Positions 8,989-19,308 of a stretch of DNA of 64,000 nucleotides are shown one piece after another. The stretch is from an uncultured Pelagibacteraceae bacterium. GTDB taxonomy: Bacteria > Pseudomonadota > Alphaproteobacteria > Pelagibacterales > Pelagibacteraceae. The position numbers were made by a program, and so were the translations under genes. The stretch's first letter is position 1. Each line of letters begins with the position of its first letter. Where the stretch lies: positions 1 to 64,000 of the forward strand of contig CACDMX010000005.1 in assembly GCA_902554035.1 (NCBI GenBank), read 5' to 3'. Under the pieces are notes generated by a model. That model searched no databases and was not told the DNA's origin. It worked only from the letters and a program-made list of their open reading frames with translations.

Positions 8989-9738
8989 ATGCAAAATTTT
9001 GATACAGAACAGTTTAAAGTAAATCTCGCTCAATATAATGGACCTTTAGATGTATTATTGGACCTAGCTAAATCACAAAAAGTTGATTTAGAAAAAATAT
9101 CAATCACAAAGTTAGCTGATCAATTCCACGAATTTATAACTAAAGTAAAAAATATTAATTTAGAAATTGCTTCAGAATATTTACTTATGGCAACTTGGTT
9201 AGCATATCTTAAATCAAAGTTATTACTTCCCGAATCTGATGAGGAGGAGTTTAAAGCACAAGAAGTTGCTGAAAAATTAAAATTACAACTAAAAAAATTA
9301 GAGTTGATAAGATTATTATCTGATCAAATGTTAAAAAGAAAACGTTTAGGCAAAGATGTTTTTATGCGTGGCATTAAAGGTAGAATAAAATCTATTTATA
9401 ATAGTACTTACTCACTTACACTTTATGAATTATTAAAATGTTATGCATCAATCGTTATGACAAAAGACTTTCAAAGAATTAATATACCAAGATTACCAGT
9501 TTTTACCACTGAAGATGGAATTGAGACTATTAAAAAATTTATTGTCAATTTGATGAGTTGGAAAAATATTGAAGATTTAATACCTAAAAATTTTAAAACT
9601 ATTAAAAAATATAAAAGAACCGGACTTGCAGGAATTTTTGCTGGTTCTTTAGAGTTAGCAAAAGAAGGAAATATATTAATTAAACAAGAAAAATTATTTT
9701 CAGATATATTTATTAAAAATAAAAATGAGCAAAATTAA
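8989..9738 (+). CDS. scpA: Segregation and condensation protein A
   Basis: A 249-residue kleisin. The N-terminal domain shows YNGPLDVLLDLAKSQKVDLEKISITKLADQF and the second block EYLLMATWLAYLKSKLLLP, both typical ScpA helices that contact the SMC neck; the C-terminal winged helix is more variable and ends with LELAKEGNILIKQE. ScpA bridges SMC heads and recruits ScpB in the chromosome condensin. It overlaps scpB by 14 bases, so the two subunits are likely made in fixed ratio. The smc gene is not in this window. Confidence 0.93.
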   Translation: MQNFDTEQFKVNLAQYNGPLDVLLDLAKSQKVDLEKISITKLADQFHEFITKVKNINLEIASEYLLMATWLAYLKSKLLLPESDEEEFKAQEVAEKLKLQLKKLELIRLLSDQMLKRKRLGKDVFMRGIKGRIKSIYNSTYSLTLYELLKCYASIVMTKDFQRINIPRLPVFTTEDGIETIKKFIVNLMSWKNIEDLIPKNFKTIKKYKRTGLAGIFAGSLELAKEGNILIKQEKLFSDIFIKNKNEQN

Positions 9739-10411
9739 AAAAAGTAATATAGTTAAGTTTCCCGAAAATATTAATTCTGGAGACAGAGAAGTTGAAGCAG
9801 TAGTTTTTGCTGCGGCAGAACCTTTGGATGTAGAGACTATTGAGTCACGTGTTTCAAAAAAAATTAATGTTTTAAAAACTTTAGAAAAACTTCAGAAATT
9901 TTATGAGAAAAGAGGTTTTAATTTAGTTTGTATCTCGAAAAGATGGTCTTTTAGAACTGCTGAAAACTTGTCTGAATTAATGTCTCAACAAAAAAATGTT
10001 GAAAAAAAACTTTCAAAAGCAGCAATTGAAACTCTTTCAATTATTGTTTATCACCAACCAGTTACAAGAGCTGAAATAGAGGAAATACGAGGCGTTGCAT
10101 TTGGAACTAATACTCTAGAAATATTAATGCAATTAGACTGGGTTAAACCCTCTGGTAGAAAAGACGTTCCTGGTAAACCCTTACAATATGTAACAACAGA
10201 TAATTTTTTAAGTCATTTTAGTTTAAAAAAATTATCCGATTTACCAACTGTTGATGAACTCGGATCTGCAGGCCTGATTGATAGTACTAATATAGATTCT
10301 TCAATTTTTGGTACTGGTAAATTTTATAAAGAAAAACAAGATGAGAAAAAAGAAAATATCTATTCAAACATTGATGAAATGTTAAGTAGCACCTTGAAAA
10401 ATGAAGACTAA
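9725..10411 (+). CDS. scpB: Segregation and condensation protein B
   Basis: A 228-residue protein with two winged-helix domains: [16 protein letters not shown] near residues 24-39 and the strongly conserved [27 protein letters not shown] near 100-126, followed by LLQ-type helix residues and [15 protein letters not shown]. ScpB dimers bind ScpA within the SMC condensin complex. The last 50 residues are charged and probably unstructured. It lies between scpA and tatA as in most alphaproteobacteria. Confidence 0.93.
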   Translation: MSKIKKSNIVKFPENINSGDREVEAVVFAAAEPLDVETIESRVSKKINVLKTLEKLQKFYEKRGFNLVCISKRWSFRTAENLSELMSQQKNVEKKLSKAAIETLSIIVYHQPVTRAEIEEIRGVAFGTNTLEILMQLDWVKPSGRKDVPGKPLQYVTTDNFLSHFSLKKLSDLPTVDELGSAGLIDSTNIDSSIFGTGKFYKEKQDEKKENIYSNIDEMLSSTLKNED

Positions 10412-10458
10412 TTAAAAAAGAAACTTTTAATTATCAGTTAAAAAGGTTATATATAATT

Positions 10459-10659
10459 ATGAGTATAGGTTTTTGGCAAATAGCAATAGTAGTAATTTTG
10501 GTGGTTCTTCTATTTGGAAGAGGCAAAATTTCCAGTTTAATGGGCGATGTTGCAAAAGGAATTAAAAGCTTTAAAAAAGGTATGGCTAGCGACGCAACTG
10601 AAGACTCTGAGCCAAAAAACATTTCTGAAAATAATCAAGATACAAATAATAAAGACTAA
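10459..10659 (+). CDS. tatA: Sec-independent translocase subunit TatA
   Basis: A 66-residue protein with an N-terminal membrane helix ([17 protein letters not shown]), the conserved FGRGKI hinge and an amphipathic helix ([16 protein letters not shown]), then an acidic tail. TatA forms the variable-size channel of the twin-arginine translocase. It starts the tatABC set. A short AT-rich inverted segment precedes it (about 10412-10440), so it may have its own promoter, but I see no clear hexamers. Confidence 0.94.
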   Translation: MSIGFWQIAIVVILVVLLFGRGKISSLMGDVAKGIKSFKKGMASDATEDSEPKNISENNQDTNNKD

Positions 10660-10664
10660 ATCTG

Positions 10665-10886
10665 ATGCCACAAATTGGTTGGCTTGAAATATTAATTATA
10701 GTTGGAATCGCAATTATTGTAATTGGACCAAAAGACTTTCCCATAGTTTTAAAAAAGATAGGTTCTTGGATTGGGACAGCTAAAAAATATTTAAATCAAA
10801 TATCAGATGAAATTTCAATTACAGAAGATACTAATATTGAAAATTTGAGAGAAAAAAAAGTAAACAAAAAGGAAAATGACAAATAG
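10665..10886 (+). CDS. tatB: Sec-independent translocase subunit TatB
   Basis: A 73-residue TatA/B-family protein with the TatB-type start PQIGWLEILIIVGIAIIVIGPKDFP (Glu8 in the helix is the TatB hallmark) and an amphipathic helix VLKKIGSWIGTAKKYLNQI. TatB with TatC forms the signal-peptide receptor. It is much shorter than the E. coli protein because the C-terminal tail is reduced, as expected in a small genome. It lies 5 bases after tatA and overlaps tatC by 11 bases. Confidence 0.92.
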   Translation: MPQIGWLEILIIVGIAIIVIGPKDFPIVLKKIGSWIGTAKKYLNQISDEISITEDTNIENLREKKVNKKENDK

Positions 10887-11640
10887 TGATAATGAAAATA
10901 GTTTTATTTCGCATCTTGTAGAATTAAGAAAAAGATTAATACATTCTTTTATTTTTTTATTTATTTTTTTTATAGTTTCTTACTACTTTGCCGAATATAT
11001 TTATGGTTTTTTAGTAGAACCTTATTCAAATGCAGTTAAAAATGATGGATTTGAAAGAAGATTAATTTTCACTGCGCTTCAGGAAACTTTTTTAACATAT
11101 ATTAAGGTTTCTTTTTTTGCTGCTTTTTTTGTAACATGTCCTTTTATATTGATGCAAATTTGGAAATTTATTGCACCAGGTTTATATAAACATGAAAAAT
11201 CAGCAATCTTACCATATCTAATTTTAACACCTTTTTTATTCTTTTTAGGTGGAATACTTGTTTACTACTTAATTATGCCACTTGCGATTAAGTTTTTTTT
11301 ATCTTTTGAATCTACTGGAATTAATACAAATCTTCCAATTCAACTTGAAGCTAAAGTAAATGAATACTTATCATTAATTATGAAATTGATTTTTGCATTT
11401 GGTTTAAGTTTTCAATTACCTGTTATATTAAGTTTATTGGCGAGAGTAGGAGTCGTTGATTCTAAATTTTTAAAAGAAAGACGTAAATATGTTGTCGTAA
11501 TAATATTTGCAGCTGCAGCAATTCTTACTCCACCTGATCCAGTCACTCAAATAGGATTGGCTATTCCACTTTTAATTTTGTATGAATTGTCTATATATTC
11601 TGTAAATATAATCGAAAAAAAAGCCAAAAATAATGCATAA
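10876..11640 (+). CDS. tatC: Sec-independent translocase subunit TatC
   Basis: A 254-residue protein with six membrane helices and the TatC signatures SFISHLVELRKRLIHS at the N terminus, FTALQETFLTYIKVSFFAA, FGLSFQLPV and LTPPDPVTQIGLAIPLLILYE. TatC recognises the twin-arginine signal of folded cargo. One probable lipoprotein cargo, an M48 protease with an RRKFL signal, is encoded in this window at 24.7-25.5 kb. The gene overlaps serS by 8 bases. Confidence 0.96.
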   Translation: MTNSDNENSFISHLVELRKRLIHSFIFLFIFFIVSYYFAEYIYGFLVEPYSNAVKNDGFERRLIFTALQETFLTYIKVSFFAAFFVTCPFILMQIWKFIAPGLYKHEKSAILPYLILTPFLFFLGGILVYYLIMPLAIKFFLSFESTGINTNLPIQLEAKVNEYLSLIMKLIFAFGLSFQLPVILSLLARVGVVDSKFLKERRKYVVVIIFAAAAILTPPDPVTQIGLAIPLLILYELSIYSVNIIEKKAKNNA

Positions 11641-12892
11641 TATTAAAGATATCAGAAATAATTCAAATTTATTTAAAGAGTCTCTTAAAAAAAGATTTAT
11701 TGATATAGATATAAATGAAATACTAAAACTGGATGAAAACAATAGAAAGTTAATTCAAGAAAAAGAAAGCTTAGAAAGTGAAAAAAAACAAATCTCTAAA
11801 TCAAAAAATAAAGAATTATTTAAAAAATCAAAAATTATTTCAGAAAAAATTGACTCAATTGAAATAAAACAAAAAAAATTAAAAGCAAGTCTAGATACAA
11901 TTCTATCATCTTTGCCCAATATTCCATTAAACGATGTACCTGTTGGCAAAGATGAAAGTTCAAATGTTGAAGTTTCTAAATCTGGAACAATTCCTAATTT
12001 TAATTTTAAACCTAAATCGCATTTTGAGCTTGGAGAAAAGCTTAATATGCTTGATTTTGAATTGGCGACAAAAACTACCGGATCAAGATTTGTATTTGTT
12101 AAGGATAAATTAGCTTTGCTTGAAAGAGCAATCTCAAATTTTATGATAGAAGTTCATGTTAATCAAAACGGTTATCAAGAAATATCTCCACCTTTAATTG
12201 CATCTGAAAGCACAATGTATGGTACTGGTCAATTGCCAAAATTTGAAAATGATCAATTTGAGATTAAATTCGATGAAAAAACTGATCGTAAATTTTTAAT
12301 CCCAACTGCTGAAGTTATTTTAACAAATATGGGTAAAAATAAAATATTTCATCAAGAAGAACTACCTTTGAGGCTAGTTGCTTCAACACCTTGCTTTAGA
12401 AAAGAAGCAGGAAGTTATGGAAAAGATACAAAAGGAATGATCAGACAACACCAATTTTATAAAGTTGAGCTTGTTAGTATTGTTGAGCAAGAAAATTGTT
12501 TATCTGAACTTGACAGAATGACTAACTGTGCAACAAAAATTCTTGACATGTTAAAATTACCTTACCGTAAAATAATTTTGTCATCAGGAGACATGGGTTT
12601 TAGTGCTGAAAAAACATTTGATATTGAAGTTTGGCTTCCTTCTGAAAATAAATATCGCGAAATATCAAGTTGCTCATCATGTGGAACTTTTCAAGCACGG
12701 CGAATGAAAGCTAGATACAAAAATAAAAACAAAGATACATTTTTCGTAGGTACATTAAATGGGAGTGGTTTGGCAGTAGGGCGAACTCTTATTGCAATTC
12801 TAGAAAATTACCAAGAGTCCGATGGCTCTATTAAAATTCCAGATGCTTTAAAACCTTATATGAATAATCTTGACAAAATAGTTAAGAAATAG
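11633..12892 (+). CDS. serS: Seryl-tRNA synthetase
   Basis: A 419-residue class II synthetase with the N-terminal coiled-coil tRNA-binding arm (about residues 25-105, Lys/Glu-rich), motif 2 in TPCFRKEAGSYGKDTKGMIRQHQF and motif 3 in GSGLAVGRTLIAILENYQ. It charges all tRNA-Ser species, including the tRNA-Ser(UGA) encoded at 28.5 kb. Start overlaps tatC. The 52 bases after the stop lead to yajC, which has its own strong ribosome-binding site. Confidence 0.96.
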   Translation: MHNIKDIRNNSNLFKESLKKRFIDIDINEILKLDENNRKLIQEKESLESEKKQISKSKNKELFKKSKIISEKIDSIEIKQKKLKASLDTILSSLPNIPLNDVPVGKDESSNVEVSKSGTIPNFNFKPKSHFELGEKLNMLDFELATKTTGSRFVFVKDKLALLERAISNFMIEVHVNQNGYQEISPPLIASESTMYGTGQLPKFENDQFEIKFDEKTDRKFLIPTAEVILTNMGKNKIFHQEELPLRLVASTPCFRKEAGSYGKDTKGMIRQHQFYKVELVSIVEQENCLSELDRMTNCATKILDMLKLPYRKIILSSGDMGFSAEKTFDIEVWLPSENKYREISSCSSCGTFQARRMKARYKNKNKDTFFVGTLNGSGLAVGRTLIAILENYQESDGSIKIPDALKPYMNNLDKIVKK

Positions 12893-12944
12893 AGTTGTTT
12901 TAATAATACATATAGTATAAATAAAACTAAAAATAAGGAGTTTA

Positions 12945-13232
12945 ATGTCAAATTCAGGAATTGGTCAATTTATACCATTAATTCTTATATTTGTTGTTTT
13001 TTATTTTTTTCTTATAAGACCGCAACAAAAAAAAGTTAAGGCACACAAATTAATGGTTGAAAGTCTAAAAAGAGGAGACAAAGTTATTACTTCTGGCGGC
13101 ATAATTGGTACAGTTGAAAGAGTGATGGATAACGATAGAGCTGAAATTTCTATTTCAAATGATGTTAAGGTGGAAGTTATTAGGTCAACTGGTATCCAAG
13201 GACTTTTAAATTCCCCAGAACCAAAAAAATAG
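12945..13232 (+). CDS. yajC: Preprotein translocase subunit YajC
   Basis: A 95-residue protein with one N-terminal membrane helix (FIPLILIFVVFYFFLIRPQQ) and the typical RPQQKKVKAHK and GDKVITSGGIIGTVERV segments. YajC associates with SecDF at the Sec translocon. An AAGGAG at 12935-12940 precedes the ATG by only four bases; this is the clearest Shine-Dalgarno in the Sec region and may mark the head of a yajC-secD-secF unit. Confidence 0.94.
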   Translation: MSNSGIGQFIPLILIFVVFYFFLIRPQQKKVKAHKLMVESLKRGDKVITSGGIIGTVERVMDNDRAEISISNDVKVEVIRSTGIQGLLNSPEPKK

Positions 13233-13244
13233 CATAAATTTAAA

Positions 13245-14807
13245 GTGTTATATTTTTCTAAAATTAGAATTTTTCTAATAACAATTTTTACATTATTTTT
13301 CGTATATATATTTCTATCAAATTTCATAAAATCAGATGATTTATTTTTTAGTAAAAAAATTAATTTAGGCTTAGATCTGCAAGGCGGATCTTATCTTTTA
13401 TTAGAAATTGACAACGCACCTGTCATAACTCAAAAACTTCAAAATTCTATACCATCTTTTAAAAAATACTTTAAAGAAAAAAAAATTGATCTTAAAAATT
13501 TTAAAATCTCTGAAGATAAATTTTTAATCTTCGAGGCTAAAGAAGAAGACATATTACAGATAAAAGAGATCCTTGAAGCAAAAGAAGATAATCTCATAAA
13601 TAATTATTATCCTAGATTTAAAGCTCATAAATTTGACTTTGTTGAAAAAAATAATTTATTTAAACTTAGTTTTTCTAAATATGGTCTTATTGAAATTAAA
13701 GATGCACTACAAAATCAAGCCTTAGAGACAATTAGAAGAAGAGTAGATGAAATTGGAACAAACGAACCAAATATAATTAAACGAGGTAGCGATAGAATTG
13801 TAGTTGAGCTTCCAGGTCTAGATGATCCTTCTAGGATCAAAAATTTACTTGGTAAAACTGCAAATTTATCTTTTAGATTTATTATTCAAGGTTCTGAAGA
13901 AACTTTTGGTTCTGAAAAATTAATATTTGAAGATGGATCAGAATCTAATGCAATTGTAAGTAAAAGAATTATTTTAAGTGGAGAAAATTTGATTGATGCT
14001 AAACCATCTATGGATTCTGAAACAAATGAAACTGTTGTTAATTTTACACTAGATAGAGTTGGAGCGAAAAGATTTGGCAAAGCAACTACAAAAGGCATTG
14101 GTAAAAGATTAGCTATAGTTTTAGATGGCAAGATAATTAGTGCTCCAGTAGTTAGAGATGCTATTGTTAGCGGATCAGGTCAAATCAGTGGCGATTTTAC
14201 TTTCCAATCAGCTACAGATTTAGCACTTCTTTTAAGATCAGGGGCTCTTCCTGCACCATTAAATATAATTGAAGAAAGAACGGTTGGTCCGGACCTTGGA
14301 CAGGACTCAATCAATGCAGGGATTGCTGCTCTAATTATTGGATTTCTTTTAGTTATATTTTTTATGATTTTTAAATATAAAATTTTTGGAATTATTGCTG
14401 ATACAGCACTTATATTAAATTTATTTCTTTTAGTTGGTATTTTAACATTATTTGAAGCTACTTTAACATTACCAGGTATTGCAGGAATAATTCTTACAGT
14501 TGGTATGGCAGTGGATGCAAACGTTTTGATTTTTGAGCGAATTAAAGAAGAGTTAAAAAATGAAAATAATCAATTAGTAGCTTTTGATAGTGGTTATGAA
14601 AAGTCTAAATCAGCAGTTATAGATGCAAATATAACAACTTTACTAGCTGCTATAATTTTATTTTTTATGGGATCAGGTCCAGTCAAAGGATTTTCAGTTA
14701 CTCTTGGAGTTGGTATATTTACGACACTATTTTCTGTTTATTTTATAGCACGACTGCTTACATCCATCTATGTAATAAAAAATAAGAAAAAGGAAAAATT
14801 AATATAA
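13245..14807 (+). CDS. secD: Protein translocase subunit SecD
   Basis: A 520-residue RND-superfamily protein. The first helix is followed by NLGLDLQGGSYLLLEI, the periplasmic P1 domains by IRRRVDEIGTNEPNI and GDRIVVELPG-type residues, and the C-terminal half has five helices with the proton-relay region TVGMAVDANVLIFERIKEEL. SecD with SecF uses the proton gradient to pull proteins out on the periplasmic side. Start codon is GTG, 12 bases after yajC; no ATG lies near enough to replace it without removing the first helix. It ends in a TAATG overlap with secF. Confidence 0.95.
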   Translation: MLYFSKIRIFLITIFTLFFVYIFLSNFIKSDDLFFSKKINLGLDLQGGSYLLLEIDNAPVITQKLQNSIPSFKKYFKEKKIDLKNFKISEDKFLIFEAKEEDILQIKEILEAKEDNLINNYYPRFKAHKFDFVEKNNLFKLSFSKYGLIEIKDALQNQALETIRRRVDEIGTNEPNIIKRGSDRIVVELPGLDDPSRIKNLLGKTANLSFRFIIQGSEETFGSEKLIFEDGSESNAIVSKRIILSGENLIDAKPSMDSETNETVVNFTLDRVGAKRFGKATTKGIGKRLAIVLDGKIISAPVVRDAIVSGSGQISGDFTFQSATDLALLLRSGALPAPLNIIEERTVGPDLGQDSINAGIAALIIGFLLVIFFMIFKYKIFGIIADTALILNLFLLVGILTLFEATLTLPGIAGIILTVGMAVDANVLIFERIKEELKNENNQLVAFDSGYEKSKSAVIDANITTLLAAIILFFMGSGPVKGFSVTLGVGIFTTLFSVYFIARLLTSIYVIKNKKKEKLI

Positions 14808-15706
14808 TGATTAACAAAATACCCTTTAATAAATTTTATAAGTTATTTAATGTAATTTCATTTATAATGATTTTTTTATCAATTATATTGCTCTTATTTA
14901 AAGGTTTGAATTTTGGCGTTGATTTTAAAGGTGGCACTTTAATTGAGTTAAGAGTTACTGATAAATCTATCACTATTACTAATTTAAGAGATTCTCTTAA
15001 CCAAATAAATCTTGGAGATGTTACTGTTAAAAAGTTTGGTAAAGAGAAAGATTATTTAATAAAGTTTGAAAAAAAAGATTTTAATAATCCAAATTTTATA
15101 AATGAAATTAAATCAAAACTTACTACTTCTTTAGGAAATAATTTTGAATTCAGGCGAGTTGAAAATGTTGGTCCCAAGGTAAGCTCTGAACTTTTGAAAT
15201 CTGGGATAATAGCTATTTCTTTATCCCTAGCTGCTATGTTGATATATATATGGATACGTTTTGAATGGCAATTTAGTCTTGGAGCAATTGTTGCTTTATT
15301 TCATGATGTTATAATTACTTTAGGTATATTTTCTTTATTTAGTTTAGAAATAAATCTTTCAATTGTTGCAGCAGTTTTAACTATTGTGGGTTACTCGATG
15401 AATGATACAGTTGTGATATTTGATAGGGTTCGTGAAAATTTAAAAAAATATTCAGATATAAAAATATTTGAATTGTCTAATATATCTATTAACGAAACCT
15501 TATCTAGAACAATTATAACCTCAGTTACGACACTACTTGCTTTATTTTCGATTTTTTTCTTTGGTGGTGAAATATTAAAAGGTTTCTCGTTAGCAATGAT
15601 ACTTGGAGTTTTTTTTGGTACTTACTCATCAATTTATATTGCAAATCCAATACTAGTATCTCTTAAAGTATCACAAAAAACTATTCTTAAAGAAGATAAG
15701 GATTAA
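14807..15706 (+). CDS. secF: Protein translocase subunit SecF
   Basis: A 299-residue six-helix protein with FGVDFKGGTLIELR after the first helix and the relay motif VGYSMNDTVVIFDRVRENL. It is the partner of SecD and is translationally coupled to it by a one-base overlap. The 3' end runs convergently into the PuuD-like gene, sharing four bases with it, so no room remains for an intrinsic terminator between them. Confidence 0.95.
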   Translation: MINKIPFNKFYKLFNVISFIMIFLSIILLLFKGLNFGVDFKGGTLIELRVTDKSITITNLRDSLNQINLGDVTVKKFGKEKDYLIKFEKKDFNNPNFINEIKSKLTTSLGNNFEFRRVENVGPKVSSELLKSGIIAISLSLAAMLIYIWIRFEWQFSLGAIVALFHDVIITLGIFSLFSLEINLSIVAAVLTIVGYSMNDTVVIFDRVRENLKKYSDIKIFELSNISINETLSRTIITSVTTLLALFSIFFFGGEILKGFSLAMILGVFFGTYSSIYIANPILVSLKVSQKTILKEDKD

Positions 15707-16305
15707 TAAAGATTTTGCGCCGCTACCATTGTAAGAAGCATTGGTAATGAAAGAAGTGTATTAGTTCTAGAAAAGAGCATAGCCATTCTCGCTGATTTTG
15801 CTTTTTTATCAGCGTCACATTCCACAATTCCTAATGCTCTTTTTTGATTTGGCCAAATTACAAACCACACATTAAAAGCCATTATAAGACCTAGCCACAT
15901 GCCGATTCCAATAGCAGTATTTTTTCCACCTCCAGAACCAATTCCAAGAGTCATTGCATCGTGAAGGTAGCCGCTTAAATGACCTAATATAAGACCCGAA
16001 ATAATTGTTAAAAGAGCGGCCCATCTAAAGTAGAAAAGTGCTGCTGGGGCTATTACTTTTCCTATTGCTGGCTTCTGTTCATCTGGGATTTTTGCCATGT
16101 TAGGTATTTGGACAAAATTAAAATACCAAAGTAGTCCAATCCACATTATAGCAACAACCACGTGGATGAATCTGAATAACCAACTCCAAAAATATCTATC
16201 AAACTCAAATCCATCGTTACCAAAAAAGAGGCCAAGAAACAGTATAATCGCTAATCCTAAGGATGCGTGGATTGTTTTTGGTAGTGAAGAAAGAAGCTTA
16301 TCCAT
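15703..16305 (-). CDS. PuuD-like (urate-hydroxylase membrane domain) integral membrane protein
   Basis: A 200-residue protein with four or five membrane helices and many Trp residues. The segment RFIHVVVAIMWIGLLWYFNFVQIPNMAKI, plus IGMWLGLIMAFNVWFVIWPNQKR and the terminal RTNTLLSLPMLLTMVAAQN, resembles the membrane domain of the PuuD urate hydroxylase family. The full urate oxidases are about twice as long and end in a cytochrome c domain with CxxCH; no such domain is present here. His in HVVVAIMW could bind haem. Its role is unknown; urate oxidation is unlikely without the cytochrome. It lies 35 bases after uvrA on the same strand. Confidence 0.75.
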   Translation of the reverse strand: MDKLLSSLPKTIHASLGLAIILFLGLFFGNDGFEFDRYFWSWLFRFIHVVVAIMWIGLLWYFNFVQIPNMAKIPDEQKPAIGKVIAPAALFYFRWAALLTIISGLILGHLSGYLHDAMTLGIGSGGGKNTAIGIGMWLGLIMAFNVWFVIWPNQKRALGIVECDADKKAKSARMAMLFSRTNTLLSLPMLLTMVAAQNLY

Positions 16306-16340
16306 AATTATTAAACTTATACACTATCCTAAATTAAATT

Positions 16341-19217
16341 TTAAGCTGTTTTTTTATATTTATTATTCAACATTGGTTTTAAAAAATTACCTGTATAGCT
16401 GTCTTTTATATCACAAATTTCCTCAGGTTTACCCTCTGCGATAATTTTTCCACCATTTACACCACCATCAGGACCCATATCAACAATATAGTCCGCAGTC
16501 TTAATTACATCTAGATTATGTTCAATTACAACAACTGAATTACCTAAAGCAACAAATGTATGTAGGATTTCTAATAGCTTTTTTATATCATGCTGATGCA
16601 AACCCGTTGTTGGTTCATCTAGGATATACATTGTTCTACCAGTTGATCTTTTTGATAACTCTTTTGCTAATTTTATTCTCTGAGCCTCGCCTCCAGACAG
16701 TGTAGTTGCTTGTTGACCAATTTTTATATAACCAAGACCTACCTTTTTAAGAGTCAATAATTTCGTTTTAATATTTGAAATATTTTCAAAATACTCACAA
16801 CCTTCATCAACAGTCATATTTAAAACATCTGCTATACTTTTATTTTTAAATTTAATTTCTAAAGTTTCTCTATTATATCTAGTACCTTTGCATTCATCAC
16901 ATTGAATATAAACATCTGGTAAAAAGTGCATTTCATAAGTGATAACACCGTCACCCTCACATGCTTCACATCTTCCGCCTTTGACATTAAAAGAAAATCT
17001 CCCAGGTTTATAACCACGACTTTTTGACTCCGGTAGTGACGTAAACCAATCTCTAATAGGACCAAAAGCACCAGTGTAAGTTGCTGGATTTGATCTAGGG
17101 GTTCTTCCAATTGGTGATTGGTCTATGTTTATAACTTTATCAATTAATTCAATACCCTTGAAATTTTTAAAAGGTTTAGGAATTTTTCTAGATTTATTAT
17201 TATTTAGAGTTAAGTTTAATGCATTATACAAGGTTTGAAGTATTAAAGTAGACTTACCACTTCCAGAAACTCCAGTTACACAAGTTAAACTACCTAATGG
17301 TATTTTTAAATTTACATTTTTTAAATTATTACCAGTGGCTCCACTTATTTCCAAAAATCTACCATTTTTTGCTAATCTTCTTTTATTTGGAATTTCTATA
17401 AAAAACTTATTTGATAAATATTTTCCAGTAATACTATCTGTGTTTTGTAAGATTTGATCATAGCTTCCTTGCGCTACTATTTCACCACCGTTACTTCCTG
17501 CTTTAGGTCCTAGATCAATAATATGATCTGAATTAACCATTGTTTCAGTATCATGTTCAACAACTATGACAGTATTACCTAAATCTCTTAATCTCTTTAA
17601 TGCATTAATTAATTTTACATTATCTTTTTGATGTAAACCGATTGATGGTTCATCTAATACATACAAAACACCCGTTAAACCTGATCCTATTTGCGACGCT
17701 AATCTAATTCTTTGCGACTCACCACCAGATAGCGTTCCTGACTCTCTAGATAAAGTTAAATAATCCAAACCTACATTTAGCAAAAAATTCAATCTTTCGT
17801 TAATTTCTTTAAGAATATGTTCCGCTATTTTTAATTGTATTTTTGTAAGTTTAACTTCAAGATTTTTGAACCATTTTGTTGCTTCAAGAATTGATTTTTC
17901 TGTAACCTGACTTATATTCAATTCATCTATTTTAACGCATAAAGCTTCATCTTTTAATCTTTGACCATTACATTTTTCACAATTAGTATCAGATTGATAT
18001 TGAGCTATTTCTTCTCTTTTCCAATCACTATCGGTTTCAAGATATCTTCTTTCTAGATTATTAATCACACCTTCAAAAGCTTTTTTATATGAATATTTTT
18101 CGTATCCATCATCATATGAAAACTTTATTTCTTCATCATCAGAACCATATAAAATTATATCTTTAATTTTTTTGTTTAATTTATTCCATTTTTCATTTAA
18201 TGAAAAACCGTAATGTTTAGATAATGATGAAAGGGTTTGAGCATAGTACATTGTAGTCGTTTTTGACCAAGGTTCAATTGCACCTTCTGCAATTGTTTTT
18301 TTTTCATTTGGAATAACTAATTTTGGGTCAACATTCAATTTAATTCCAATACCATCACATTCTGCACAAGCTCCATAAGGACTATTAAAAGAAAACAATC
18401 TTGGTTCAATTTCCTCTATTGTAAAACCACTTTCAGGACAAGCAAATTTAGTAGAAAAAATTATTTTCTCAATTTTTCTATATTTTTTTGGCAACGTTTC
18501 ATTTTCGTATTCTACAAACAAAAGACCATTAGAAAGATTTATTGATGTTTCAATACTTTCAGCTAATCTATTACCCAGCTCAGAGCTCAGAATAATTCTA
18601 TCAATTAATACCGAAATATCATGCTTAATTTTTTTGTTAAGCTCGGGAACTTTATCAATTTCATATAAAATATTATCTATTTTTATTTTTCTAAATCCTC
18701 TTTTTTTATAACTGAGAATTTCTTTTTTATATTCACCTTTACGACCTCTTACTACTGGAGAAAACAAATATATAGTAGATTTTTTTGGTAGTTTTTTTAT
18801 TTTATCTACAATTTGAGATATTGTTTGAGACTGGATTGGTTTTCCTGTAAATGGAGAGTAAGGAATTCCCACTCGAGCATAGAGAACTCTCATGTAATCA
18901 TAAATTTCTGTAACAGTTGCTACTGTTGATCTTGGATTTTTTGATGTATTTTTTTGTTCTATTGAAATTGCTGGACTTAATCCCTCAATTAGATCGACGT
19001 TTGGTTTTTTCATTTTATCTAAAAACTGTCTTGCATAGGCTGATAAACTCTCCACATATCTTCGTTGTCCTTCAGCATAAATTGTATCAAAAGCTAAAGA
19101 TGATTTTCCAGACCCTGACAGTCCTGTTATTACAACAAATTGATCTTTTGGTACTTCTAAAGAAATGTTCTTCAAATTATGTTCTTTTGCGCCCTTAATA
19201 ACTATCTTTTTTTGCAT
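16341..19217 (-). CDS. uvrA: Excinuclease ABC subunit A
   Basis: A 958-residue ABC-ATPase dimer-like protein. Walker A motifs are GLSGSGKSS (residues 32-40) and GVSGSGKST; two ABC signatures read [13 protein letters not shown] and [13 protein letters not shown]. The second (CEKCNGQRL) and third (CEACEG ... CDECKG) zinc modules are intact. The first reads CPESGF, with Ser where E. coli has the second Cys, then [10 protein letters not shown]; from memory this variant also occurs in other alphaproteobacteria. UvrA finds DNA lesions for nucleotide excision repair. It is divergent from ssb across 91 bases, where a SOS box could sit, but I do not see a convincing GTTC-type repeat. Confidence 0.97.
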   Translation of the reverse strand: MQKKIVIKGAKEHNLKNISLEVPKDQFVVITGLSGSGKSSLAFDTIYAEGQRRYVESLSAYARQFLDKMKKPNVDLIEGLSPAISIEQKNTSKNPRSTVATVTEIYDYMRVLYARVGIPYSPFTGKPIQSQTISQIVDKIKKLPKKSTIYLFSPVVRGRKGEYKKEILSYKKRGFRKIKIDNILYEIDKVPELNKKIKHDISVLIDRIILSSELGNRLAESIETSINLSNGLLFVEYENETLPKKYRKIEKIIFSTKFACPESGFTIEEIEPRLFSFNSPYGACAECDGIGIKLNVDPKLVIPNEKKTIAEGAIEPWSKTTTMYYAQTLSSLSKHYGFSLNEKWNKLNKKIKDIILYGSDDEEIKFSYDDGYEKYSYKKAFEGVINNLERRYLETDSDWKREEIAQYQSDTNCEKCNGQRLKDEALCVKIDELNISQVTEKSILEATKWFKNLEVKLTKIQLKIAEHILKEINERLNFLLNVGLDYLTLSRESGTLSGGESQRIRLASQIGSGLTGVLYVLDEPSIGLHQKDNVKLINALKRLRDLGNTVIVVEHDTETMVNSDHIIDLGPKAGSNGGEIVAQGSYDQILQNTDSITGKYLSNKFFIEIPNKRRLAKNGRFLEISGATGNNLKNVNLKIPLGSLTCVTGVSGSGKSTLILQTLYNALNLTLNNNKSRKIPKPFKNFKGIELIDKVINIDQSPIGRTPRSNPATYTGAFGPIRDWFTSLPESKSRGYKPGRFSFNVKGGRCEACEGDGVITYEMHFLPDVYIQCDECKGTRYNRETLEIKFKNKSIADVLNMTVDEGCEYFENISNIKTKLLTLKKVGLGYIKIGQQATTLSGGEAQRIKLAKELSKRSTGRTMYILDEPTTGLHQHDIKKLLEILHTFVALGNSVVVIEHNLDVIKTADYIVDMGPDGGVNGGKIIAEGKPEEICDIKDSYTGNFLKPMLNNKYKKTA

Positions 19218-19265
19218 ATTTTTAGTTGCTTTAAATTAATAAAATTAATATTGAGAATAAAATTG

Positions 19266-19274
19266 TGATATAAT
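19266..19274 (+). promoter_or_regulatory. Extended -10 promoter for ssb
   Basis: TGATATAAT is a perfect extended -10 (TG, one base, TATAAT) 34 bases before the ssb ATG. No good -35 lies at 17 bases; the nearest is TTAATA at 19245-19250 with an 18-base spacer. It likely drives ssb and possibly gyrA, whose start is 5 bases after the ssb stop. Confidence 0.5.
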
Positions 19275-19308
19275 TTTACATCATTAATTTTAAAAAATAT
19301 AAAATATT

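Noticed and set aside
16341-19217. Loss of a UvrA zinc finger (CPES in place of CPxC) as a zinc-saving change
   Set aside because: From memory this Ser variant is usual in alphaproteobacterial UvrA, so it is not specific to this genome.
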